From the NCBI GenBank assembly GCA_002257025.1, contig NCHA01000005.1, forward strand, positions 62,001-126,000: 64,000 bases of DNA. The letters run 5' to 3'. The position numbers and the translations under genes were made by a program. Positions 52,101-59,868 of the stretch are shown in pieces (position 1 is the first letter of the stretch; each line of letters starts with the position of its first letter). The DNA comes from Sphingobacteriales bacterium 16-39-50 (lineage in GTDB: Bacteria > Bacteroidota > Bacteroidia > Sphingobacteriales > Sphingobacteriaceae). The notes under the pieces were generated by a model that saw only the letters and a list, made by a program, of their open reading frames with translations, was not told the origin of the DNA and searched no databases.

Positions 52101-52759
52101 TGAAATATTTTATTCTCTTCTTGATCTTGTTGGGCATAGTGTCTGAAGGATCAGCCCAGATAAATGTACAACTCTTGCATCAGTTAGTGGCCGAAAGCAA
52201 ATCAGAGCATAGCAAACAAGAGGAAGCTAGAAATAAACAAGCCATTACATCTGCAAATGAAGAAGTGAACCGTTCTCAAATGAGCAAGCTTAAAACCAAA
52301 TACCGCGAATTGCAGAGCCGCTTCCAAACGCTCGGATTGGCAATAGATGCTACACAGATTGGATTACAAGCTGCGCCTGTTATAACAGAAATCATCCAGC
52401 AGCAAAACCTTATTTTCCAGCAAGCAGGTAACGACCCATTATTGATATTGCTTGCCTATAACGCTGAAATGGACATGGCTGATCAGGCATATTTACTAAG
52501 TAACTACTTGTACGGACTGGCAATAAGTTTCGGTGATCTAAACCAGATGAAATCCAGCGACCGCAAAATACTGTTCAGCCATGTTTTGACAGAATTGCGT
52601 AGGATCGCCGGGGCATCGAGAGGGTTGGCAGCAACGATGTACTACGCCAGCAGGAAAAAAGCACTTCAATCTATAAACCCCTTTGCAGACTTTATCAATG
52701 AGGATAAACGATTAGTTAATGACATCCTGCGAAAAGTCGATCTTCTTAAAAACCCCTGA
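52100..52759 (+). CDS. Exported conjugation protein, second paralog
   Basis: A 219-residue protein with signal peptide (LGIVSEGSAQI). The body is shorter on glycine than its neighbour and has a coiled region (KQEEARNKQAITSANEEVNR). The C-terminus repeats the motif as NEDKRLVNDIL. The Arg/Tyr-rich stretch RGLAATMYYASRKKAL matches the RSMYWAKQRGIL stretch of the first paralog. Start overlaps the previous stop (TAATG). Confidence 0.6.
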   Translation: MKYFILFLILLGIVSEGSAQINVQLLHQLVAESKSEHSKQEEARNKQAITSANEEVNRSQMSKLKTKYRELQSRFQTLGLAIDATQIGLQAAPVITEIIQQQNLIFQQAGNDPLLILLAYNAEMDMADQAYLLSNYLYGLAISFGDLNQMKSSDRKILFSHVLTELRRIAGASRGLAATMYYASRKKALQSINPFADFINEDKRLVNDILRKVDLLKNP

Positions 52760-52763
52760 TCTC

Positions 52764-53429
52764 ATGAAACACATTCTCTTTTTACTTTTAATATCGACGG
52801 GCTGGTTAACTGGGCTTGCCCAAGTTGTGGTTTTTGATCCCAGGCACTTTGCCACAGTCAATGAAAACGGGGTAGCTCGTCTTATGGCCGAAAACACGCA
52901 CAATAACTATCTTAATACGATCAATAACAGGCTGGATGATATTAACCTTAATATCTCTTCAGTAGTGATGGTACAAACGCTCATCCGTAACTCTCTAACT
53001 CAAGTAAACCAGGCGCTAAAAAGCGGTTTAACAGTTTTGCAGATCGGTCAGATCTCTTACGAAATCATCAAGGAAAGTAGTAATATGATCGCTATAGCAA
53101 GGACGGATCCTGTGTTGCTTTTGTTTGCTGAAGATGTTGCCCGGCAAATGAAATCACGCGGCGTTAACCTGGTCAGTGAGGTATCTGGCTTCATCTTAAA
53201 AGAAGGTGATAATGTTCTGATGGATTTTGAAAAGCGAGATGCGCTTCTCCGCAAAGTTATCCTGGAGCTAAGGGTAATGCGGGCTTTATGTTACAGTATG
53301 AGTCGATCCATGTACTGGGCAAAAGTGAATGGGGTGCTGAAAACAGCTAATCCATACCGTGATTTTATCAACCAGGATACCAGACTGGTAAATGACATCC
53401 TGTTTAAATATAGCCTCCTAAAAAAATAA
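52764..53429 (+). CDS. Exported conjugation protein, third paralog
   Basis: A 221-residue protein from ATG 52764; the longer in-frame start at 52719 is inside the previous gene. It has a signal peptide (ISTGWLTGLAQV). The body is close to the first paralog (VMVQTLIRNSLTQVNQALK, SRSMYWAKVNGVLK), and the C-terminus is NQDTRLVNDIL. The three paralogs likely arose by duplication and may form one multi-subunit part. Confidence 0.6.
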   Translation: MKHILFLLLISTGWLTGLAQVVVFDPRHFATVNENGVARLMAENTHNNYLNTINNRLDDINLNISSVVMVQTLIRNSLTQVNQALKSGLTVLQIGQISYEIIKESSNMIAIARTDPVLLLFAEDVARQMKSRGVNLVSEVSGFILKEGDNVLMDFEKRDALLRKVILELRVMRALCYSMSRSMYWAKVNGVLKTANPYRDFINQDTRLVNDILFKYSLLKK

Positions 53430-53431
53430 CG

Positions 53432-54214
53432 ATGAAAACAATACAACTATTAATCCTGCTCCTCTTCTTAGGTTGCAGGTCCACTTTCGCACAAATGGTG
53501 ATTAATGATGAATCTATCCGGTATCAGCAAGAGCGCATGGTGTTTAAACAATGGGACAAGGATAAGTTTACTCCAAAACCTGGTTTTTTAGGTCTTAATC
53601 CCTTTTACTGGCTAACATGGGCCTGGCATCCTGATTACAAGAAAAAAGATCTGCGTCCCTTGGGACCAATAGGACCACAAACACAACGCCTGATCTTTGT
53701 TGCTGCCATGCAAAACACGGAGAATGCTTATAAATTACAAGCAGACACTTTACGAAATACGGCAGTCACCGAAGCAGTCAACTATTCCGGCATAACCTCT
53801 GCTGCCGATCCATTATGGTTGTTGTACTATCGGCATGAATTCGATCCTCTAATAAATCAACAGGATGACGAATTACTAAACGGCCTTACCCAAAAAGAGA
53901 AGGATTACCTGAATCGTAGCGGAGTATTGAGCTGGTACCTGGAAGAAAGTCAAGCTTTAAATGAACGGCTAGATGCCGCACGTAATACAACTGTAGATAG
54001 AGGATCCCGCATGTTAGCTTATTATCGCCTCCTGGCCGAATACCGCAAGCTGGCTGCAGCATGGGATACCAAGAAGCAAAATGCAAAACTATATCTTTCT
54101 CTAGCGGAGTCAGCAGATAAAGTTAAAGGTCAGAGCGTCCTGATTGAGAAGAATACTGGGTACAGAACGGATAAACAGATCGCAGATGATGTACTGAACA
54201 AATCCAAACTTTAA
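53432..54214 (+). CDS. Exported conjugation protein, fourth member with shared C-terminal motif
   Basis: A 260-residue protein with signal peptide (LLFLGCRSTFAQM). The N-terminal 90 residues are aromatic-rich (GLNPFYWLTWAWHPDYKK) and differ from its neighbours, but the end TDKQIADDVLNKSKL repeats the C-terminal motif. It is 2 nt after the third paralog. It could be the membrane-proximal partner of the group. No domain is named. Confidence 0.55.
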   Translation: MKTIQLLILLLFLGCRSTFAQMVINDESIRYQQERMVFKQWDKDKFTPKPGFLGLNPFYWLTWAWHPDYKKKDLRPLGPIGPQTQRLIFVAAMQNTENAYKLQADTLRNTAVTEAVNYSGITSAADPLWLLYYRHEFDPLINQQDDELLNGLTQKEKDYLNRSGVLSWYLEESQALNERLDAARNTTVDRGSRMLAYYRLLAEYRKLAAAWDTKKQNAKLYLSLAESADKVKGQSVLIEKNTGYRTDKQIADDVLNKSKL

Positions 54215-54224
54215 ACGAATAGCT

Positions 54225-55367
54225 ATGACAACTATCCAAATGATAACCGGCCTCGCCGGTTTTTTTGTGCAGGGTCAACCCGTTAATGTCCCGGACTCTT
54301 TCAAGGATACATTTAATTTTCTACAAGGGAATGGAGTATATGAGGAAGGAACAATGCACTTTTTAAAACAGATGAAGAACACCATCTGGACGCATTACGA
54401 TGCTTTCGTTGCAGATGCACAGGCACTGTCAGCCATCTTTATGCTCATTTTCTTTGCTATTAAGTCGTATGAGATGATGTCGGGCGACAAAAAGCTAGAG
54501 ATTATGCCGCTTTTACGGCCTTTCGGCCTGGTAATGGTCATTCTCTGGTGGTCGACTTTTACCAGGGTGGTTGCTTTTCCGACTGATGTGATTGCCAATA
54601 AAACCGAAGCCGTGTTTGACGGCAGCCAGAGAGCAGTGAATGACCTTCGCCTTCAACGTGCCAAGCTCATGGTAGAAGTTTCTGATCAGTTGCTCACCGT
54701 ACAAGCCCAAACTGAAACAGCCAAAAAGGAGGCAGATACCTGGTATGAGAATGCTTGGGAATCCGTCCAGTCTTCAGTAAAGGAAGGATTTTCCGAAGTT
54801 TGGAACCCGATTGTCGAAATGCGCAACCGTTTACAGGTCGGTCTTCAACTGCTTGCAACTTCCTTACTGGAAACAATTGCTTTGTGGTTCTTGCGCATAT
54901 GCGTCTATGTGATCTTTATTATACAAATCATCTTTTCAACGATTTTGATCATTCTCGGACCTTTTTCAGTGGCGATCAGTATTCTGCCTGCTTTTCGGGA
55001 TTCGTTTGGTACATGGGTGGCACGCTTTATATCTGTCAATCTGTACTCTGGCATTGCGTATTTGGTAATGTATGTTGCTTCCCTTTTTCAGCAATATGCT
55101 ATGGAAGCAGAGATTACCCGTTACCAAGAGCTAGTTGGTACATCTGGAGCAAGCATGGAGAAACTTAGTGTGTTTGCAGGAAATGGTGTCCTCTCTTTTG
55201 GGATAGTTATCGGAACATTTATCATCGGGGCACTGACCATGCTTACCGTTCCCAGTATATCCACATGGATTGTTTCCACCTCTGGTATTACCTCCGCTGC
55301 TTCTTCAATGGGTAGAGGAGCATCCAATATGTCCCGCATGATGACCCGCATGATCACTAAAGCATAA
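54225..55367 (+). CDS. traJ: TraJ, VirB6-like membrane channel protein
   Basis: A 380-residue polytopic membrane protein with about six helices (AIFMLIFFAIKSYEMM, TIALWFLRICVYVIFIIQ, GILSTILIILGPFSVAIS-like block near 240-260). TraJ of Bacteroidota elements is the VirB6 equivalent in the inner-membrane channel. The C-terminus is rich in Ser, Met and Arg (GRGASNMSRMMTRM). It precedes traK by 66 nt. Confidence 0.83.
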   Translation: MTTIQMITGLAGFFVQGQPVNVPDSFKDTFNFLQGNGVYEEGTMHFLKQMKNTIWTHYDAFVADAQALSAIFMLIFFAIKSYEMMSGDKKLEIMPLLRPFGLVMVILWWSTFTRVVAFPTDVIANKTEAVFDGSQRAVNDLRLQRAKLMVEVSDQLLTVQAQTETAKKEADTWYENAWESVQSSVKEGFSEVWNPIVEMRNRLQVGLQLLATSLLETIALWFLRICVYVIFIIQIIFSTILIILGPFSVAISILPAFRDSFGTWVARFISVNLYSGIAYLVMYVASLFQQYAMEAEITRYQELVGTSGASMEKLSVFAGNGVLSFGIVIGTFIIGALTMLTVPSISTWIVSTSGITSAASSMGRGASNMSRMMTRMITKA

Positions 55368-55433
55368 TACTTTATTCTTTAACCCAGATTTGGCTGCTCT
55401 AACGGGTGGCCATTTCTTTTAAATCCAAATTCG

Positions 55434-56054
55434 ATGATCATCAAAAATATTGAAAGCAAGGTCAGGCTGGCCACCTTTCTATCTGCGGGCAGTTTCCTTA
55501 CGGCCATTATTATAGTATTAATTGTCAGCTTTTTTGCTTACGAGCAGGTGGCCGATGCCCGTAAAAGTGTTTACCTTCTGGATGCAAACAGCGTTCCGCT
55601 TCTGGCCCGACAAACGGATGTACATATGAATCGGGCGGCAGAATATCGGGCACATATCAATCTGTTTCACACACTATTCTTTAATCTTACTCCCGACGAT
55701 AAGTTTATTGAATATCAGATGAAGCAGGCAATGTACCTGATCGATGAAAGCGGTGCTGCCCAGTATAATAACTTAAAGGAAAAGGGGTATTTTAATTCGA
55801 TCCTTTCTTCAAGCGCTGTACTTACCATCCGTACAGACTCCATTTATGTGGATGAAGGAAAAAAGTACTTCCGCTATTACGGTACGCAAAAGATAGACCG
55901 CAGAAGTTCAACCATAACACGCTCTCTAATTACCGAAGGCTACCTAAGTGATCTTAAAAAACGATCGGACAATAATCCGCATGCCGTACTGATTACGCGC
56001 TGGAAAACTTTGGAAAACAAAGACCTTGAAAATGTCCAGAAAAACAATTTCTGA
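55434..56054 (+). CDS. traK: TraK, VirB8-like protein
   Basis: A 206-residue bitopic protein with one N-terminal helix (about 15-37) and a periplasmic domain, typical of TraK/VirB8 scaffolds. Landmarks are RKSVYLLDANSVPLLARQ and HINLFHTLFFNLTPDD. It overlaps the next gene by 23 nt. Function is assembly of the mating channel. Confidence 0.85.
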   Translation: MIIKNIESKVRLATFLSAGSFLTAIIIVLIVSFFAYEQVADARKSVYLLDANSVPLLARQTDVHMNRAAEYRAHINLFHTLFFNLTPDDKFIEYQMKQAMYLIDESGAAQYNNLKEKGYFNSILSSSAVLTIRTDSIYVDEGKKYFRYYGTQKIDRRSSTITRSLITEGYLSDLKKRSDNNPHAVLITRWKTLENKDLENVQKNNF

Positions 56055-56457
56055 ACAGGATAACCAGGTTACTCTGTTCAGTGAACTAAGAAAAGAATTC
56101 GCAGGGTACTTTACCCTGCTTTCACAGCGACGAAACCAGTTTCTGCAAAGATATCCAAGGCAAGTTTTTATGGGTATGCTGATCTGCCTCGTCACCTCTG
56201 TTGTGCTTGCATTTTCGGTAATGCGTCAGAAGAAGGTATCAACCCCATCAGGGATTGGAAAGGCCGGAGCCGAGATGACTTCCGGGTTGGGACAGATACT
56301 AAATACCGGCACTGCCTTGAAAGAAATACTGGAGCTGCAAAGTCAAGTTGAAATTATTCTTAAAAAAGACAGCCTGAATCAGGCCGATAGCCTTTTGTTA
56401 AAAGCGGCATTCGACAGGCTGGAATCCATTAACAAAAAATTAAACCCCAAGCCATGA
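56032..56457 (+). CDS. TraL-position small membrane protein
   Basis: A 141-residue protein from ATG 56032, inside the end of traK. It has a basic cytosolic start, one helix (MGMLICLVTSVVLAFSV, about 43-60) and a helical C-terminus. Its position between TraK and TraM is that of TraL. It overlaps traM by 4 nt (ATGA). No domain is visible. Confidence 0.6.
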   Translation: MSRKTISEQDNQVTLFSELRKEFAGYFTLLSQRRNQFLQRYPRQVFMGMLICLVTSVVLAFSVMRQKKVSTPSGIGKAGAEMTSGLGQILNTGTALKEILELQSQVEIILKKDSLNQADSLLLKAAFDRLESINKKLNPKP

Positions 56458-57674
56458 AGATAGATTTTAAAAAGCCACGGTACATTATACCGCTGATTAT
56501 ACTGCCTTTTGTGTGCATTTTCTTTTATGTCTATAAGAGCAGCTTTGGTAAAGAAACACCACCACAAGCAGGTAAAGACTCCCTGCAAGTAAACCTTGCC
56601 GGTGTATCTGATAAGGTCAGAAACCAGGCGCTAACAGATAAGCTGGATGCTTACCGTAATGAGTATAAAAAAGCAGATGGTTATACTGCTATCGGGCAGA
56701 TCCAGGAAGAGCAGGCAAGTAATCAGGATCCAAATTCTTTATATAATGATAAAGAAAAGCGAATGCTTGACTCTATCGAAAAAGCCATGAACCGAAAATA
56801 TGGAATGGCCTCACAGGAAAGGCCAATCGGTTCCAATACTAATTTTCCAGATGCTTCCCTCCCGTTCAGGAAGTCAAGATCGCCAGAACAGCAGGATAAG
56901 GCTCTCGCAGAAGCTTTGGCAAAAATGAACCAACATCCTCCGGTTACCGGTTATCGCCAGACTGCACCTGAACAAACAGATCCTATGCAGCTATTCCGAC
57001 AGCAAATGGCTTTAGTTGATAGTATAGGGAAAGCCAATGACCCCGATTACAAGGAAAAGCAGCAGCAGAAGCAACAAGCCGAGCTGTTGGAAAAAGACTT
57101 GAAGAGCAAGAAAAAATTGTCTGTCAGTAAATCTGATGCTAATGCCCATGTATTTAACACCATAAGTGCCGATCAAAACGAAACTTTTATTACTGCGATC
57201 ATTGACCAGGATATTACCGGCTATGCAGGCTCACGTTTAAGGATCCGCTTATTGGAGGATATGATGGCGGGACGCTTTTTGGTTAAAAAAGGCACTTATT
57301 TGTTTGCCCAGATCTCCGGTTTTAGTGGCCAGCGGGTTAACCTTACCATTACCACGATCATGCAGGGAAATAATATCCTGCCCGTAAAACTGGATGTTTA
57401 TGACAACGATGGGCTTCCGGGCCTGTATGTCCCAGCCTCAGCCTTTAGGGAATTTACCAGGGAATTAGGTGGCAGTACCAGTCAGGGCATTACGCTTCAA
57501 CAACAAGCTGAAAATAACAATCAACTGGTTATGAGTATGGTTCAGAAAATGTTTCAGTCAACAACAACCGCTGTTAGCAAATTGATTCGCCAGAATAAAG
57601 CAAAGCTGAAATATAACACGATAGTCTATCTCATAGACCCAGACGAATTAAAAGCTAACCAAAACAACTATTAA
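56454..57674 (+). CDS. traM: TraM, VirB10-like conjugation protein
   Basis: A 406-residue bitopic protein: one N-terminal helix (IIPLIILPFVCIFFYVYK, about 11-28), a long Gln/Lys-rich spacer (30-225) and a C-terminal beta domain (AGRFLVKKGTYLFAQISGFS and VKLDVYDNDGLPGLYVPA). This is the layout of TraM, the VirB10 counterpart that spans the envelope. It is 9 nt ahead of traN. Confidence 0.88.
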   Translation: MKIDFKKPRYIIPLIILPFVCIFFYVYKSSFGKETPPQAGKDSLQVNLAGVSDKVRNQALTDKLDAYRNEYKKADGYTAIGQIQEEQASNQDPNSLYNDKEKRMLDSIEKAMNRKYGMASQERPIGSNTNFPDASLPFRKSRSPEQQDKALAEALAKMNQHPPVTGYRQTAPEQTDPMQLFRQQMALVDSIGKANDPDYKEKQQQKQQAELLEKDLKSKKKLSVSKSDANAHVFNTISADQNETFITAIIDQDITGYAGSRLRIRLLEDMMAGRFLVKKGTYLFAQISGFSGQRVNLTITTIMQGNNILPVKLDVYDNDGLPGLYVPASAFREFTRELGGSTSQGITLQQQAENNNQLVMSMVQKMFQSTTTAVSKLIRQNKAKLKYNTIVYLIDPDELKANQNNY

Positions 57675-57683
57675 CTCTTTTTT

Positions 57684-58517
57684 ATGAAAACAATATATGT
57701 CATTTTACTGGCTGTGTTCAGTCTGTTCCAGGAAATCTATGCTCAAAATTTCCCGAGTGTTTATCGAAAAGACCTGCCCAATGTTTTTATCAGCAAGAAT
57801 ATTTCACTGCATTTTATTTCGCCGGAGCCTATTACTTACGCGGACATTTCTACTCCGATGATTGTCGGCGATCTTCCGGTTAAGAACATTCTCAGGCTCA
57901 AAATAAAAACTGATTCGCTGACTATGGATACAGGCTATATCGGCGTAGTTACCATTATAGGAGAAAGTTTTATATCCCAGTATAATCTTCGATACGCAGG
58001 TGTTCTGCAACCGCAGATTAGTTCACAAGTGGAAATTCTGCCGGATCAAACCCGTCCGCTGGATGTGCCAGGCGTCAGCCTGACCAGACAGGAGATGAAA
58101 GACCATGCATTGGCAATTTTAAAAGATCACAGCAGGTCTGTTGTAAGAAAAGAAAGTGCTTACGGGCTTAAAGCTACGCTAAACCAAGTACACACTGTAG
58201 GAAATTACATATTTCTGGATATAACCTATAAAAATGAAACCAATTTGGCTTATGACATTGATGAGCTGCGTTTCAAGATAGAGGATAAGAAAATCAATAA
58301 GGCTACTAACGTACAGTCCATCGAGATCAAACCAGTCTGGCAGCTCTATTCTTCAGGATCATTTAAAAGAAACTTCCGCAATATCTATGTGCTTAAAAAA
58401 GCCACGTTTCCTGAAAACAAGGTGCTAACCATTGAACTCATTGAAAAACAGATCTCCGGAAGAACATTGACCCTGCAAATTAAATATCGTGATATAATAA
58501 AAGCAGATACTTTCTGA
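57684..58517 (+). CDS. traN: TraN (DUF4138, VirB9-like)
   Basis: A 277-residue exported protein with signal peptide (SLFQEIYAQN). The beta-rich body runs from SISLHFISPEPITYADIST-like strands to ALILKDHSRSVVRKESAYGL-like strands, and DINELRFKIEDKK-type edges match DUF4138. TraN is the VirB9-type outer part of the channel. The tra operon is then interrupted by an antisense mercury cassette. Confidence 0.82.
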   Translation: MKTIYVILLAVFSLFQEIYAQNFPSVYRKDLPNVFISKNISLHFISPEPITYADISTPMIVGDLPVKNILRLKIKTDSLTMDTGYIGVVTIIGESFISQYNLRYAGVLQPQISSQVEILPDQTRPLDVPGVSLTRQEMKDHALAILKDHSRSVVRKESAYGLKATLNQVHTVGNYIFLDITYKNETNLAYDIDELRFKIEDKKINKATNVQSIEIKPVWQLYSSGSFKRNFRNIYVLKKATFPENKVLTIELIEKQISGRTLTLQIKYRDIIKADTF

Positions 58518-58533
58518 AATCGTGTTGCAAAGG

Positions 58534-58749
58534 TTAACCGCAGCAGGATGTTCCCTGCTGGATAGGCGGACATTTAACCGTTCCATAGCTGCAAAACACA
58601 CAGCAATCGCCCGTAAACGGCTTTAAGCGTGCCTTACAGCTTTCACATTCATAAAAGTACTGACAGGCATCGATCGGCATTTCTTCCTCTTTTTGAAAGC
58701 CGCAATTGGGACAGGTAATTACAGAATTTAGCAGGATTGCTGTTGCCAT
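58534..58749 (-). CDS. Small Cys-rich protein of mercury clusters (GDCCVFCSYG)
   Basis: A 71-residue zinc-ribbon-like protein: CPNC and CESC pairs in the first half, then GDCCVFCSYGTVKCPPIQ. The GDCC-x-C-SYG-x-CPP signature occurs in small proteins next to merTP genes. It may bind metal in the cytosol. It lies 4 nt after merTP and 16 nt from the convergent traN stop. Confidence 0.72.
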   Translation of the reverse strand: MATAILLNSVITCPNCGFQKEEEMPIDACQYFYECESCKARLKPFTGDCCVFCSYGTVKCPPIQQGTSCCG

Positions 58750-58753
58750 ACGA

Positions 58754-59356
58754 TTAATTTTTTTTGATTAAAGTGGGTTGGTATCCTATTTCTTTTATCT
58801 TATGATTGATGCTATCGGCATTTGTCTTAGCCGGATCATAGCGTACGATCGTTTCTGACTTTTCAAAGGATGTGCGGGAAGTTGCAACACCGTTAATCTC
58901 CAGCAGAGATCCATCAATATGTTTGGTACAATCCGCACAGCTCATACCTTTAATATTCCATTTGACGTAGCTGAATCTCGCTTGGCTAATAGCTGCGGCT
59001 GATGGCTGAGGGGTTCTATAAAACAAGGAAGAGTAATAAGGAAAGGCAATCAGCATTCCTGAACACAGCGTGACGATCAGTAAGAACTTTTTAGACTGCC
59101 AGAACGAACGCTTTTCCGGTTCGCAGCAATCCACTTGCTGTTCCTGCCTGGTAGCCAGTTGCTGGTACCAGATTATCGCAAAGACCAGAATAGTCAGGCC
59201 AATCATATAAGGGCGAAAGGGTTCCATCCAGTTAAAATAAGTGGCAGCACCGCTTATTCCGCCAAAGACGGCCAGCAAGGGTGCAATACAACAAAGAGAT
59301 GCAGCTATTGCTGCAAGTATTCCACTTATCCAGCTTTTTTGAATTGCATTTTTCAT
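58754..59356 (-). CDS. merT: MerTP fusion, mercuric ion transport protein
   Basis: A 200-residue protein from ATG 59356. Three helices make the MerT part (AASLCCIAPLLAVFGG with its Cys pair, near 19-34). A Cys pair (DCCEPEK) lies between helices, and a C-terminal HMA domain of MerP type carries GMSCADCTKHI (near 139-149). It takes Hg(II) from the periplasm. No merA reductase is in the window, so the fate of the mercury is not shown. It overlaps the regulator's stop (ATGA). Confidence 0.88.
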   Translation of the reverse strand: MKNAIQKSWISGILAAIAASLCCIAPLLAVFGGISGAATYFNWMEPFRPYMIGLTILVFAIIWYQQLATRQEQQVDCCEPEKRSFWQSKKFLLIVTLCSGMLIAFPYYSSLFYRTPQPSAAAISQARFSYVKWNIKGMSCADCTKHIDGSLLEINGVATSRTSFEKSETIVRYDPAKTNADSINHKIKEIGYQPTLIKKN

Positions 59357-59721
59357 ACTCGTATTGTTGCTGATTGATTTTTTATGATACTGAATAAAGG
59401 TTTGAGCAGATGTAACTGGGATGGGCAAACTGAATAGAATATCGTCTGACCGGACTTTCGCGATTGTATGACGCTGCCATTTTTCAATTTATGAAGGTGC
59501 TGTGAAATAGCTGGAATCTTCATTTCCAGAATATCGCTTAAATCACAGGGGCACAATTCATGTTCCTGATCTAAAAGGAAAAGTATTTTTAATCGTACCT
59601 CATTTCCGGCTAAAGCTACAACCTGGGAAAGTTCAGAAAAAGATTGCTGGTTTTCTTTTATGATTTCCCTGCAATTATTGATCTGGCTTAAATCAGCAAA
59701 AATCCTCTTACATGCGCTCAT
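59353..59721 (-). CDS. ArsR/SmtB-family metal regulator of merTP
   Basis: A 122-residue winged-helix repressor from ATG 59721 (MSACKRIFADL). ELCPCDLS (near 69-76) is the Cys pair of ArsR/CadC metal sites, followed by the recognition helix MKIPAISQHLHKLKN. It takes the place usually held by MerR. An 8-bp inverted repeat (59748-59769) and a TATCTTTG box lie upstream. It is in one operon with merTP. Confidence 0.87.
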   Translation of the reverse strand: MSACKRIFADLSQINNCREIIKENQQSFSELSQVVALAGNEVRLKILFLLDQEHELCPCDLSDILEMKIPAISQHLHKLKNGSVIQSRKSGQTIFYSVCPSQLHLLKPLFSIIKNQSATIRV

Positions 59722-59737
59722 ATCAAATATCAAGTTA

Positions 59738-59769
59738 CAAAGATACGTATTTAAGCAATTACTTAAATA
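59738..59769 (-). promoter_or_regulatory. ArsR operator and promoter of the mercury cassette
   Basis: TATTTAAG (59748-59755) and CTTAAATA (59762-59769) form a perfect 8-bp inverted repeat with spacer CAATTA. This resembles ArsR/SmtB sites. A TATCTTTG -7 box (59745-59738 on the minus strand) sits next to it, so bound repressor would block the promoter. TSS would be about 10 nt ahead of the ATG at 59721. Confidence 0.7.
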
Positions 59770-59868
59770 AGAGTTTTTACGATAACGCGACTTGCATGAA
59801 TGATAAACTTAAAACTCATTAAGGAGAATTCACAGTTTTTTAAAATCTCACCCTTTATTTAATTAATT

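Noticed and set aside
54755-55168. Plus-strand frame inside traJ
   Set aside because: It lies within the membrane-protein gene in another frame with no homology.
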